Shown here one piece after another: positions 44,249-56,182 of a stretch of 64,000 bases of DNA. The first letter of the stretch is position 1, and every line of letters starts with the position of its first letter. The notes under the pieces are model-generated. The model was not told where the DNA came from. It did no database searches and saw only the letters and a program-made list of their open reading frames with translations. Location: the NCBI GenBank assembly GCA_001599755.1, contig BCHX01000009.1:372001-436000 (forward strand), in the 5' to 3' direction. Position numbers and translations under genes: made by a program. The DNA comes from Gliomastix tumulicola (taxonomy: Eukaryota > Ascomycota > Sordariomycetes > Hypocreales > Bionectriaceae).

Positions 44249-44376
44249 GCCCATCCCCCTCTCCCACCGCTCATCTGCTTCTTTCTCCTCCTCGTCATCC
44301 CCCTCTCCTTTCTTCTCCCTGCCTCATCGTTTGTGTCGTTGTTTCCCCCCTTCTTCAAGACAAACCCGCCGCAAAC

Positions 44377-45027
44377 ATGAAGTTTACCACCACCCTCGGC
44401 CTGGCCCTGCCCATGGCTGCTGCCGCCAAGGTCTCCTACGACGGCTTCCAGGCCTACCATATCAAGACGACCGACTTTGACACCGTCAAGTCGGCCCTTG
44501 ACGAGCTGCACACCGTCTCCCTGGAGTGTGGTGCTAAGCACGACGGCTTCGACATCGCCATTGCTCCCGAGAGCGTGGAGGCCTTCAAGAAGCTCGACCT
44601 GGACGCCACGCTCGTCCACGAGGATCTCGGTGCCGACCTGATCAAGGAGGGCTCCTTCAAGCCGTACACGGGTATGTCCCGTCCGCCGTCCGCCTGGTGT
44701 GATGACAACTGGACTGCTGAGAGCTAACACACTGGACCATCCATAGCTACCGTCAAGACCTCTGACGTCTCGGCCGCTGCCCTCCCCGACCCCTCCTTCT
44801 TTGAGTCCTACCACGAGCTCGAGGCGCACGACCAGTTCCTCTCCGACCTCCAGGCTGCTTTCCCCGACAACTCGGAGCTCTTCAGCGTCGGCGACTCCGT
44901 TGAGGGCCGTCCCATCAATGGCATTCACCTGTACGGTGCTGGCGGCAAGGGCAAGCCTGCTGTCATCTGGCACGGCACCGTCCACGCCCGCGAGTGGGTG
45001 ACTGCTCCTGTAAGTCTATATATGTGT

Positions 45028-45058
<31 letters not shown>

Positions 45059-45874
45059 TGATGGAGGACCTGTTGCTGACGACGATACAGACCGTTGAGT
45101 ACCTCACGTACAAGATCATCGAGGACTACCAGGCCGGCGGCTCCCTCGTCCAGACCCTGGACAACTTCGACTTCTTCGTCATCCCCGTTGTGAACCCCGA
45201 CGGTAAGCCACCACCACCCATCCATCCACAGCCATCTATCTCTGAAGGGTAATATCCCACTGACAACCGCCCCTCCAGGCTTCGCCTACACCTACGAGAG
45301 CGACCGTCTCTGGCGCAAGAACCGCCAGACCCGCGACGGCGAGTCCTGCGTCGGCACCGACGTCAACCGCAACTGGCCCGCCCACTGGGACGTCCCCGGC
45401 GGCTCCTCCCCGGACCCTTGCGACGAGACGTACCGCGGCGAGGCCCCCGGCGACACGCCCGAGAACACGGCGCTCAACACGCACGTCTCCGAGGTGTCGG
45501 CCGCCCAGGGCATCAAGTGGTACGTCGACTGGCACTCCTTCAGCCAGCTGATCCTGCTCCCCTACGGCTATTCGTGCTCCGCCGTGGCCGACAACATCGA
45601 CCACCAGATCAGTCTGGCCGAGGGTGTGGCCGCTGCCATCGAGGGCGTCCACGGCAAGAGCTTCGTGTACGGTCCTACCTGCGAGACCATCTACCAGACG
45701 GCCGGTGGCAGTCTCGACTGGGTCTACGACGAGGCCGGTGCCGAGCTGTCCTGGTCCTACGAGCTCCGTCCTTCCAGCGGCGGCTCCAGCGGCTTCATCC
45801 TGCCCCCTGAGCAGATCGTGCCCTCGGGCGAGGAGAACTGGGCTGGCGTGCAGTGGCTGTTTGCCAACTGGTAG
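44377..45874 (+). CDS. Secreted zinc carboxypeptidase, M14A family
   Basis: Four exons (44377-44671, 44747-45009, 45091-45202, 45279-45874) give 421 aa. A signal peptide (MKFTTTLGLALPMAAAAK) and a propeptide of about 95 residues precede the catalytic domain. Zinc ligands are His and Glu in GTVHAREWVTAP and His in VDWHSFSQ. The catalytic Glu is in SWSYELRP. VGTDVNRNW carries the substrate-carboxylate Arg. The enzyme removes C-terminal residues from peptides outside the cell and helps use protein as a nitrogen source. Intron 2 contains a GA microsatellite. Confidence 0.94.
45033..45058. repeat. (GA)n microsatellite in carboxypeptidase intron 2
   Basis: About 13 GA units lie between donor GTAAGT at 45010 and acceptor CAG at 45090. 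Confidence 0.95.
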
Positions 45875-46028
45875 AGTGTGGGAGAGGTGACTGGCGTTTG
45901 GGCGAGATAGAATGACATAGAGAGACGGGACATTGAATCTGTACATAGCATAGCCTCCATGTAGCTCGTGGAGTTGACAACATCCGGCCAATATCAGAAC
46001 TGCCGATTATGAGATACACCGAGCCTAC

Positions 46029-47327
46029 CTAGTACCCGTCCTTGCGGTTCACCTTGTTGGTCAGCTCCTTGCCCTCGGACAGCAAGCCCAGGTTCAGCTC
46101 CAGGATGCGCAGCACGCGCTCGTAGTACCGCGTCGACGCGCCGCTCACGTGCGGCGTGATGATGACGTTCCTGGCCTTCCACAGCGGATGCCACTCGGGC
46201 AGCGGCTCCGGGTCCGTCACGTCGAGCGCGGCGCCCCTGATCTTGCCCGCGTCGAGCGCCTCGATCAGGTCCTCGGTCACGACGATCGGCCCGCGGGCGA
46301 TGTTGGTCACGAACGTCTTCCCTCCTTCTCCTTCCCCTCCTTCCCCCTCTTTCTTGGCGAGCACGTCGAACTCGGCCTTGCCGATCGAGTGTTTCGTCTG
46401 CTCCGTCAGCGGCAGCGCGATGACGAGCAGGTCCAAGCCCGAGGACAGGAACCGGTGCCGGTCCTCGGTCGAGCCGCCCGAGAACCACTTGGCGGGCAGG
46501 AGGCCCTCCGGATCACCCGTGCCGGGCGGCGTGTAGCTCCGGTCGCGCCGGGACTCGGGCGTGTCCTTGGCGTGGAGCGTGTAGGCGTGGACGGACATGC
46601 CCAGGGCGGTGCTGACGCGGGCGACCTGGCGGCCGATGCTGCCGTAGCCGAGGATGCCTCTGGGGGATGGTCAATGATGAGTGAGGGGGGAGGGAGGGCT
46701 GGACATACACTGTCTTTTCGACGGCGTCCTCGGTGGCGTAGTCTATCCTCTTCCACTTGCCGAGGTGCTGGAGCTCGAGATACTGGGGGACTGGATGGTG
46801 TCAGCCGATGGTCCGGGATACTGGCAAGGGAGTGAGGCATGGTTACTCTTGTGCTGGAAGGCGAGATACGTCGATATCACCCACTCTGTAATCTGCGGCC
46901 TGCACAATCCATCCCATCAGAACCAATCCCACGGACCACGAAACATCATCCCATTGACCCAGACTACTCACCCGTGCACGCCGTTCGCCGTGCAGAACGG
47001 AATCTCCGTCTCCTTGAACAGCGGCTTCTCGACGATATGATTCGACCCCGCACTCAGCAGCTGCACGTACTGCACCCGCGGCGCGTCGCCCTTCTCCGGC
47101 AGCGCGCTCCCCGTCAGCAGGATCGTCACGTCCTGCCACTCCTCCCTGGAGACGAGCGAGTACGGATTGCCGTCCTCGAAGCCCTGCTGCCGGACGACGA
47201 CGCCCAGGTCCGGGAAGCGCGCGCGCAGGGCCTCGACGGCGCTCTCGGGCGTCGGCCAGGGCGAGAGGAGCAGCAGCTTGTGCCCGCGGAGGGTCGGGTT
47301 GGCGTCTGTGAGGCGGAGGAGGGTCAT
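46029..47327 (-). CDS. D-isomer-specific 2-hydroxyacid dehydrogenase
   Basis: Four exons separated by three short introns encode about 370 aa. The N-terminal catalytic segment includes VQYVQLLSAGSNHI and FCTANGVHG. The nucleotide-binding motif is GILGYGSIGRQVARV. The catalytic residues are Arg in TNIARGPIVV, Glu in DPEPLPEWHPL and His in IITPHVSG. These NAD(P)H enzymes interconvert 2-oxo acids and D-2-hydroxyacids, such as glyoxylate/glycolate or hydroxypyruvate. An insert rich in Gly and Glu (KKEGEGGEGEGG) is unusual but in frame. The start at 47327 is favoured over upstream in-frame codons because it matches the family N-terminus; a mitochondrial leader from an upstream ATG at 47507 cannot be ruled out. 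Confidence 0.9.
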
Positions 47328-47606
47328 TGTGTGTTGTATTGATCTGCTGGAGGATGAGATGGGGATGGGTGATGGATTGGGCGATGGAGGAGGATGAGAT
47401 GAGAAGATGGAGCGGCTGAATTGGCTGGCTGACGCCATCGAAGCGGTGAAAGCCGTGCTCTGGAGCCGAGATCGGGGAATAACCACATTATTGATGCGTA
47501 GTAGCATCCTTTGTCAGCCATGCTTCACGCGCTGCCATCTTCCACCTCCATCTTCCATCAGTTGGATGCATCCATCTTCATGTCAATTGACTGTCTACTA
47601 GTACTT
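47328..47606. other. Short intergenic region
   Basis: 279 nt between two genes on the - strand, holding the promoter of the hydroxyacid dehydrogenase and the 3' end of the polyol dehydrogenase. Purine-rich GGATGA repeats occur near 47350-47400. Confidence 0.5.
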
Positions 47607-48763
47607 CTAGTCCTGGACGCCCTCAATCAGGTTCTTGATCCCCTCGCCGCGCTTCGTCCGCTCCCACGCCTCGGGCGCCCTCTCAAACGGCGTGACGCTG
47701 CTGATCATGGATCCAACGGCAATCCTGCCCGAGCCCAGCAGCTCGAGCGCAATCTCATAGTCCCCAGGCCCGTAGCGGAATGCCGTCTTGACGACCGTCT
47801 CCTTCTCGCACATGACGCCCAAGGGAAGCGTCTGGTCGGCCTTGCCCAGGCCAATCTGGACATACACACCGCCCGGCGCGGAGATGTGAAGCCCGGTCTG
47901 GGCAGACGATTCGACGCCCGTGCACTCGAGAACGACGTCCACACCGTCCGCGAGATCCATCTCCCTCTTGAACCGCTCCGCCTCGTCGTACGGCGTGGCC
48001 TCGACGTTGGTCGCAAAGGGGCGGCACTGGGGCACAAACGCCGCCGCAAAGTCCAGCTTCGCCTGCTTGATATCCGTGACAAACACCTCCCTCGCACCGT
48101 ACGCCCTCGCCACCGCCGCCGCGAGCAAGCCAATCGTCCCCGACCCTTGCACCAGCACGCTCTGCCCGGGCGTCAGCCCAGCCAGCCTCACCCCGTGAAC
48201 GGCCACCGCCAGCGGCTCGACGAGCACCGCCTCGCGCAGAGGCAGCCCCTCCGGGATCGCATAGACAAAGTCCTCCGGGATCCGGAACACGCGGCACAGC
48301 GTCCCGTGCGTCTGGGGCGGGTCGGCCGCGAACCGCATATCGGGGCAGAGGTTGTACCGGCCGGCCTTGCAGCGCGGGCAGCGACGGCAGGGAACGCCCG
48401 GCTCGATGGCCACGCGGTCGCCCGGCTTGACGCGCGTGACGGCGCTGCCGACGGCGTGGATCGTGCCTGAGGCTTCGTGGCCCATGACGAGGGGCGCTTC
48501 CTTTGAGACGAGTCGCGTCACGCCGCCGTGCTGCCAGAAATGGACCTTTTGACGTATTTCTGTTAGCTGCCGGTGGTGGGTGATTGATTGATTGATTCTC
48601 GAGTGCACTTTGAGGGGGGCGAACTTACATCACTCCCGCAGACACCGACGTACGCGATGCGGATCAGCACGTCGTGCTCATCCTGGATCTCTGGCGTCTC
48701 CCGCTTCTCAAACCTGGCCTTGCCAGGGCCGTAGAGGAGGCAAGACAGGTTGTCGGAGGCCAT
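47607..48763 (-). CDS. Sorbitol/xylitol-type polyol dehydrogenase (zinc MDR)
   Basis: Two exons (48763-48629, 48545-47607) give 357 aa. Catalytic-zinc ligands are Cys in VGVCGSDVHFW and His-Glu in MGHEASG. Structural-zinc cysteines are in PCRRCPRCKAGRYNLC. The cofactor motif is VQGSGTIGLLAA, and the following acidic residue in VFVTDIKQAK indicates NAD+ preference. The family oxidises polyols such as sorbitol, xylitol or L-arabinitol to ketoses; the exact substrate is undecided. It would feed pentose or hexitol carbon into metabolism, consistent with a plant-wall-degrading fungus. TATA-like GTATAAA lies about 85 nt upstream. Confidence 0.92.
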
Positions 48764-49198
48764 TCTGATGCAAACGGTCTGGAGAATCGCTGAAGATAGT
48801 GCGTGAGATGGGCAGCCGCCGTCGAGCAGGAGAAGGGAGTTGATTTATACAGCAATGCCCTTCTCCGCTCTCACGTCACCCCCGCCGAGTGAACTCCATT
48901 GATTAACTCCTCCTACCAGCAGCGGCTAGAACCCGGAGGGTGGACTGTCGGAGCACAGTCGTCCGACAGGGTGGCATGTGACTTCTGACTCGAGTCACGG
49001 GGCATGCGTCAGAGGCACCAGCTGCGGGATTGAGGGGAAACACATGCTGCTCAGTGTATTGATCTGCCTATGAAAGCTCTCTCCAGTCACACCTCAGTCG
49101 TATCCCACGACCAGACCTGTCAAGCCTGGACAACGCATTGTCTGCCCCGACGACATCTCAGAATGTCTCCCCTCCCTCCATTCGGTACTGAAAACAAG
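48764..49198. other. Intergenic region
   Basis: 435 nt, holding the polyol dehydrogenase promoter and the 3' end of the F-box-like gene. No gene recognised. Confidence 0.5.
48844..48850 (-). promoter_or_regulatory. TATA box of the polyol dehydrogenase gene
   Basis: GTATAAA on the - strand lies about 85 nt before the ATG at 48763. Confidence 0.45.
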
Positions 49199-51041
49199 CT
49201 AGAAAGCCCGTATCCAGGACTCCCGCCTGTCCGTCCATTTCATCTCCGCTTCGAGTTGTGCCAACGTGGTCGGATCGAGCCACAGATCCCTCAGAGCAAG
49301 ATACTTCGCGAGACACCATCCCTGGCTCTGCCGGATAGCCCGAATACTGTCAGGCATGTATATCAATTCCGGCGGTAAGAACGTCTCGTGCCCGTGCACC
49401 TTGACGGCCACCCTCCTCCACCATTCACAGACCTTCGGTGTCAGATACAATGCCGTGTTACTTGTCAGACGGAGCGTGATCTTTGCCGACTCCCGCTCCC
49501 CATGCGATGAGTACGTGAAGATGTAGATGACTGGCGTCAGGGTCGATGAGATTTGCGCCAGTTCCATGACACGCAGGTTCGGTAGCTTGCTGGCTGCTCT
49601 GCAGGCTCGGAGCAGCTTTTCGTTGAGCCCCCTGAGCACCACGTACAGAGGATCGTCGTCCGGCTCCTCGTAGTTTCGTTCATACTCTAGTTTGTCGACG
49701 GGATTTGGCTGCACACACGCTAGGCTCATGTCCTTCCAGGTACCAAACGGAACGAGTGTCGTATCGTGGATCAGCAACCGCTCCAGGTTCTCCCATGGAC
49801 GCTGAGGCATGGGGTAGAAGCAAACATGATGATCTGGGTGGATTTGCCCGCCGAGTAGTGCCAGGAACCATATGGTGTTTATGTCGGTGTCAATGCACAC
49901 GTTCCTCCGGCCGAGAGCCATGTATGCCACCTGGTGCGTGTCACTTGGGATGCCGTACAATTGCCCTCTGCGCTTCGGCAGAGAGGCCAGGCAGACTTGA
50001 TGCACTGTCTCAGAGAGACTGGGCAGCAAATACCGATAGATATACCGAGAGACTGTTTCACTGTGTGTGAGCGGGGGGACTGACTGGTCAAAGTAGCTTG
50101 GGAGTCAAACATACAGTTGTAAAGTAGGGCGACTTCGCTGATCAGTTCCCAGCGCTCCCATCGGAAGGATTCCAGCTCCGTGAGGGCATGGAGGATTTGA
50201 GCCATGGACTGTCCGTTAAAGTTCCTGTGGCAGGTAAACCGTATAGCGAACTCTTTGACGATGGGACAGGGAGGGAAGGGACTCATCGGACTCTTGATTG
50301 CTGAGCCCCCGCTGTCTACAAGAACGAGAGGACTGCCTCCGAACCGCGCCCTCTCGTTCCACTGGTCGAATAGCCCATCCATGTGTTGATGGCGGGCTTG
50401 TGTTGCATTCTGCCATTGTCCGGGTAGGTATGTTGGGAGTCCCGGGGCCATCTTAAGGTCCTCCGTGAATCGATAAGGGTACTCGGGCCGCAGGTATAGA
50501 TGGTTCAAGCCATGCTGGCAGTCGCTCGGAGAATGGGCGCTAAGCTCGAGTGCGATGCGTGAGCTGGTGTAAAGGGTCGGATCCCAACGGGAGAGAACGC
50601 TGAGCAGGCCATCTACTGCCGTCGTGAACCGTTGGTTGTTTCTATTGTGACATGACACGTTAGTAGACCACAGAAATGGAGGAAGAAACCGAAGGGGAAT
50701 AGCTGATGATTCACGAACACAGCTTGGGTATCCCCGGATTCGCTCTTTCTGCAATCTGGACACTCGTATGGAGAGAGCGTGACCCGGAGCCAGATACGCT
50801 TGATGTATTTGAATCGGACCTCGTTGGCGGGTGCCATAGCCTTGGAGAAGATCTCGACGTCTTCGGTGTCGAGCACGAGACGGCGGAAGTTGTGGTGCTC
50901 GAAGAAATCCTTCCATTCTCGGCTGACGGAAGCAAGGTGAGCGATGCGTTCAGGTTTCCCGTAAGCGTCCGTGAATGAGGAAGAAATGACAAGCTCGAGG
51001 ATCATGTTCCGGACCTCCGGTTCCACGTCGAGCCACTTCAT
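49199..51041 (-). CDS. F-box-like/DUF6546 hypothetical protein
   Basis: Three exons are supported: exon 1 from 51041, an intron of about 85 nt ending near 50645 with a CTACTAACG branch site, and a second intron after LLYN near 50116. The product is about 570 aa. The N-terminus (VEPEVRNMILELVISSS, HLASVSREWKDFFEHHNFRRLVL) is an F-box-like motif. The rest (SFRWERWELISEV, FLALLGGQIH) resembles the DUF6546 region common in fungal expansions. F-box proteins recruit targets to SCF ubiquitin ligases; that role is inferred only. There is no signal peptide or membrane segment. Confidence 0.75.
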
Positions 51042-51491
51042 TGCGCTGTCGTGGTGTCCAGTGTGTGTGGACAGGAAAAATAATAATGGATGGGCCGACG
51101 AGGAGATCCTGCTGGGATACCTAGAGAGATGAATAACAATTGGCAGGTTTTTCAGGTTGGGGCATAAAAGGAGGAGAGAACAAACCAGAGAAGGTGCGAG
51201 TAACCTGTGTTTAGCCCGTTTTCATGAAGCTATCGTTGTGCCTTCCTTCTTCACGGATCTATTCCTATCGTATCCGCGCAAATTGTTATGGCAAGAGGCA
51301 TGGATTTGATTCCGGCCTGCCTGTGAACCATGCAAGCCCTAGGTACTAGTAGGTATGTACATTATACACATCGCACCAATATCGCTGCATTCATGGTAAA
51401 ACTGTGCAAGGAACAGATTATGATTCTTGTCTGTCAGGCAGAAGATGAAGCCATCTCAGTATTACTGGTGTATGTCTGCTTTACATCCAGC
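51042..51491. other. Intergenic region
   Basis: 450 nt, holding the promoter of the F-box-like gene and the 3' end of the aldehyde dehydrogenase gene. AT-rich with no gene recognised. Confidence 0.5.
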
Positions 51492-53233
51492 TCATAACCT
51501 CGTACCCATGTTGACATGCACTGACTTGGTAATCGTGTACGCCAGCAGGCCCTCTTGACCAAGCTCAGACCCAATGCCAGACTGCTTGAAGCCACCAAAG
51601 GGAATGCGGAAGTCCGAATCGTTGCTGCTATTAATCCACACCACTATTGAAAAGGGGGTTTGTCAGTTACTTTTTGAATACATCATTGTTGCAGGGAAAC
51701 TTACTGCCTGCTTCAATCTTCTCGGCTAGTTCGTGCGCCTTTGTGACGTTCTCCGTGAAAAGTGCAGCCCCCAGGCCATAAGTTGTGTCGTTTGCCCTGT
51801 CAATGGCCTCTCTTTCATCCGAAAAGGAGCTAATGACAACGACAGGTCCGAAGATTTCCTCCTTGTACACCTTCATAGAGTCTTTGACGTCTGTAAAGAC
51901 GGTAGGCTCTACGAAGAGACCCTTGCCATTGACACCCGTGTAGGGCTTCCCGCCGAGAGCCAGAGTTGCGCCTTCGGCAACTCCAGCTTCGATGTATGAC
52001 AATACCCTCTCATACTGCGCCCTCGAGACCTGCGGGCCCTGGAACGTATCGTCGGCAAACGGATCTCCCACCTTGGAGACAGACTTGACCCTCTCGACGA
52101 ACTTCTTGATGAAAGCGTCGTAGATGCTATCATGAACTAGGATGCGGCTGGTAGCGGTGCAAATCTGACCCTGGTTCGCCATAATGCCGTAATGACACCA
52201 CGCCACAGCGTTGTCGAGCTCGGCATCCGCAAGCACAATGGAAGGTGACTTGCCACCCGTCTCGAGGGTGATGTTCTTGAGGGTTCGGGATGCAAGCTTC
52301 ATAATCTCACGGCCAGTGGTAGTCGATCCCGTGAAGGCGACCTTGCTCACGCCCGGATGCGATGCTAATGCCGCACCTGCCTCGCGGCCAAAGCCGTTCA
52401 CGATGTTGATGACACCGGGGGGAAATCCAGCCTCCTTGATCAGCTCGGCTAGATATAGTGCGGACAGCGGTGTCTGCTCGGAGGGCTTCAACACGACTGT
52501 ATTGCCTGCTGCCAGTGCTGGGGCCACCTTCCAAGCGAGCATGCCGAGGGGATAATTCCATGGGATGATCTGGCCGCACACGCCAATAGGCTCGCGCAAG
52601 GTGTATGCGAATTTCTTATCAGTCGTGTTGATCACTATGGCATTGCAAGTCAGCGTGCGGGACTAGTAGTGGAATGTGCATCGAGACAGAAGCCGAGAGA
52701 CACTTGGGATATCAGCTGGCACCCATACCATGGCCATAGATCTTGTCCGCCCAGCCGGCGTAGTATCTGAGGAGGCAGACGAGCTCGCCGACATCACCTC
52801 GCGCCGAGGAGAATCTCTTTCCGTTGTTCCACGTGTCGATGGTGGCGAACTCGTCGGTCCGGCTCTCCGCCAGATCGGCCAGCTTCCACATCAGAGCAGC
52901 GCGGGTCGTGCCCGGGACTTCTGACCATGACCCCTTGAATGCTTGACGGGCGGCGCTGACCGCCGTGTCGATGTCTTCCTCGCCGGCCGCGTGTACAGAC
53001 ACGATGTCCGTTTCATCTCTATCATGTTTTTTTCCCTACTCGTTAGCCACTTCTCCCCATGATTTCCTACCCGTAAGCAGCATTGGCAACAGCGGTTCTT
53101 ACGTTGGACTGGCAACGTCGATGAATTTCCCGCTTTTGGCAGCAACCCATTCGTTATTGATCCAGAGACCAATGGGCTGCTTGAAGCGGCGACCGTTGGG
53201 GGCCGTGAGCTCTCGGAATAGGTCTGCTGCCAT
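51492..53233 (-). CDS. Aldehyde dehydrogenase (NAD(P)+-dependent)
   Basis: Four exons (53233-53103, 53018-52729, 52634-51705, 51643-51492) give 500 aa, a normal length. The active-site Cys is in NQGQICTATSR, the general-base Glu in ITLETGGKSP, and PWNYPLGMLAWKVAPALAAGN is the conserved nucleotide-binding segment. KEEIFGPVV and PFGGFKQSGIG are further hallmarks. It oxidises aldehydes to acids in the cytosol. It starts a run of amine- and amino-acid-related genes, so an aminoaldehyde or betaine-aldehyde substrate is possible but unproven. Confidence 0.95.
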
Positions 53234-53873
53234 GCTGGATGTGATGATGGTGGTTCAGAATAGCTGAGAAGGAAGACGTGTCGGGAAGTGAAGAGCGAAG
53301 ATACCAGTGCAGAAGCGAAGGAAGTGCGATGCTGGCGAAGAGGATAGATAGCCAGCTCACTTCACCTCTTTCTTTTCAAGTCTGACCTGGGCCCGCTTGC
53401 GAGACTTAGCATGACTTGACTTTCCAACATGGGAGGTAAACCGAAGATAGCAGAGGGGCTATGGATAGTTGGGCTTAGTGGGCGACTTCGGAGGCGCTCG
53501 TTACGCTTCTCCTAGTCTGCCCCGCGCGCTCGCGATCGATCCAAAACCGGCAATCCAACTTGTATAGGCGGGATTCGAAGCTAGCAACAAATCTCTGATT
53601 CTTCCCCAGATGCGTAATGAACCCGAAGAGCGCTCCTGTTAAGCCCCCCGCTCGGATATGCAGGAGCGGGTGTCGTCGCTGTGAGGGTTCTCGTGCTTGT
53701 TCGGAGTCACTCTCGGGATGACACAGGCCATGATACTGGCAGTCCTGATCTGATCTGGAGACCAGCCAATGAAAGCTACCGTATGAAAAATCATGGTGGC
53801 GTCTACAAACGAACAGTTGGCTTGATTTCAAATGCTTCGTTCTAAACACACAAAAGGCAAGGCCGAGCTACAG
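53234..53873. other. Intergenic region
   Basis: 640 nt, holding the aldehyde dehydrogenase promoter and the 3' end of the DAO-type oxidase gene. No gene recognised. Confidence 0.5.
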
Positions 53874-55501
53874 TTACAGCCGAGTAGAGGGAGGTATCGA
53901 GTTATACATGTCCATCACGAAATTCTCCTTACTCTCCAATCTCGCCTTGGACTCCTCAAACAGCCGGGGAAGGCCCGTTTCCCCATACCTCAACCCCTTC
54001 AGAACCATCCGACTGAGCTCCTTGGCTGCTAGGAAGATCTGCGGCATGCCATGGCCTGTGAAGCCTGCCATGATGAACATGTTCTCCCTACCCGGAATCT
54101 CGCCCAACCGGGGCAGTCGATCGGCGGAATAACCCATGACTTGAGAGTACGAGAGTGTTAGCAGGATTATCTGGATGCTGTGGAGTGAAGGAAGGGTGAT
54201 ATAAGCCCGCTGTAGAGACCTTATACAACTTACTTCCAGTCCAAACCTCATCCGCATACGCGTTGCTGTTCTCCCACCCTTGAAAGTGCCTTTGCATATA
54301 GCCGTCAAAGTATCCCCTGGCCCTGGCAATGACTTGGGTATCGTCTACGCTGCCGTACCAGTCTTCCAGGTGTCGCAGATATGTCCTCCTGGCTCCGCCA
54401 ACGACGATACTCCCATCCGGTCGCGGAATAAGATAGTCGAAATCCCAGTCGTTGAATCGCAAGGCGTACGTATTGGTCAACGGCGGTGGTTTGCTGGAGG
54501 AGTCTGGCGTGACGATGCGACTGCAAACAGCCCGATACGGGATGATCTTGTCGCGATACTCCGGCAGGAGAGCTGGTGTATACGCATTTGTCGCCATTAT
54601 GACCTGTCTGGCCATGACTGTTCCACGAGGTGTAGTGACCTCCCATCGCCCGTCGGGGCTGGGAGAATCGGATATTGAGACGACTGGAGTGTTGGTCTGA
54701 ATGTTGACGTTGGGATGCTCAAGCGCCTCGGCGAACATGTGATGTATGAGTTTGTATGGCCACACGTGGCCTGCTGTGTAATGATACGCGCCCTTTGCGC
54801 CTTTGACCCTAGAGAACTGCATCGAATCATCAGTATTCTATGTATTCTTTTGTTCATTGGACGCGTCAACGCACCTTTTCGGCATCACCGCCACCCACAT
54901 AAGTGGCCTCTTTAGCGATGTCCCCTCCGGCAGCAATAAACCTATCGTACCGTCTCTTTAGTGCCTCATTGTGCTTCTCCGAGAGCTGCACATCGATTGC
55001 TTGAGTGAGCACAAAATCGCAATCCACGTCAAAGTCCCGTATGTATGTGCTGACGGCGTTTACGTTGGCTTTTTCGAACTCGGCAATCTCGCGCGCGGCC
55101 TCCACGCCGTGCTTCTCGGCCATGCTAGAGCAGAGGTTGTAGAAATCTGGCTTGAGGTGGCCTCCTACGGAAATGAGAGTCAGAATCTGGGCAAGTCATG
55201 ACAGCAGCTTCTGCCGTCGGGACAATGCATGGGAGGCTGGTGAGGACTTCGTCATACCATTACGGCCGGTAGCGCCTGAGCAGAGTTGGCGAGCCTCGAG
55301 CACCAGAAACGTCTTCTTGACCGATTCGTCTTGAGACAAAAAGTGCGTCAAGAGCGAGGCGCCTGAGTACCCAGCCCCGATGATGAGGATGTCGCACTCG
55401 GCTGGTAGCACGTTGGTCGTTCGGTGGTCGTCGAGATGGCCTGGACGAGACCGCCAGAAGGACGGCATCCCCTTGGGCCGGGGAAACGGTTTCGAGGTCA
55501 T
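53874..55501 (-). CDS. DAO-family FAD-dependent oxidoreductase (amine/amino-acid oxidase type)
   Basis: Four exons encode about 460-470 aa. The dinucleotide motif ILIIGAGYSGAS is near residue 38. ARQLCSGATGRNGGHLKPD is typical of gamma-glutamylputrescine- or sarcosine-oxidase-like members. The C-terminus has IMGYSADRLPRLGEIPG and MAGFTGHGMPQIFLAAKE, which close the FAD site. Members oxidise secondary amines or amino acids with O2, giving an aldehyde or imine and H2O2. The neighbours (aldehyde dehydrogenase, D-amino-acid oxidase, permease) fit a catabolic role. Introns lie near 54233-54155, 54870-54818 and 55252-55165. Confidence 0.9.
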
Positions 55502-56182
55502 GGCATAGACGGATGCGATGTGTGAGGGATGAGGAGTGATCGTAGCCGTGATGATTTTGTTTGACGATGCTCGAAAACACTGTAGAGATTTAATGTCCCG
55601 GAGCTGGTCAGAGTCGTTAACAGAGGGACGTTCCAGACGCTCGTCTGTCGTTGCGTGATACTCGCATCACACCTGACATGGGCCCATTCTCAGCACCAAC
55701 GCCGTTACCGGGACTCCAAAACTTCCCAAATGGGTCAGTACACGAAGGTGGACGGAGGGAGACGGAGGGACCCTGGCACCCCACGTCAGTTCACAGGGGC
55801 TTGCGCCTGGAGATAACAGATACGGGCCAAGGTTTACTTGGGCCTGCAGGATATAACATTCGGTGTAAGATGTGAGACTTACCATATTAGAACCTGTTAG
55901 TCTTAGGCACTTGGACATGCACATGGAAAGCAAGCGGGTAAACATGAGGGCACTGCGAGGCGGTTCTAGAGCCACTATTGCACAAATTCTTCGAGATGAC
56001 TCCATTACTAAGGAGCACGTACATGACGTGAATGAAGCAACTGACATTCAAATCCCTTCTATCTGAAGTAGCAATAGAACGCCTGTCTGTGACGTCACTT
56101 CTACTGCTCCGAATCACCCCCTAAAGCACAATACGCACGCGGAATAGCCGAACCGGCATCGGAACTGACCATCCACACTTAC
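55502..56182. other. Intergenic region
   Basis: 681 nt, holding the DAO-type oxidase promoter and the 3' end of the P450 gene. No gene recognised. Confidence 0.5.

Larger units (their letters stand above)
42150..44376. other. Large divergent intergenic region
   Basis: About 2.2 kb between the phosphatase and carboxypeptidase start codons. It includes a duplicated 12-mer (GAATCGCTCGCT) at 43511-43534 and a GTGTGCGTTTGCGTGTGCGTG stretch near 44105. The last 120 nt are a pyrimidine-rich leader of the carboxypeptidase gene. Open frames here (for example 43064-43447) have no recognisable content. Confidence 0.5.

Noticed and set aside
47511..48470. 319-aa + strand frame across the polyol dehydrogenase
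   Set aside because: It is antisense to a complete zinc dehydrogenase and has Arg/His-rich shadow composition.
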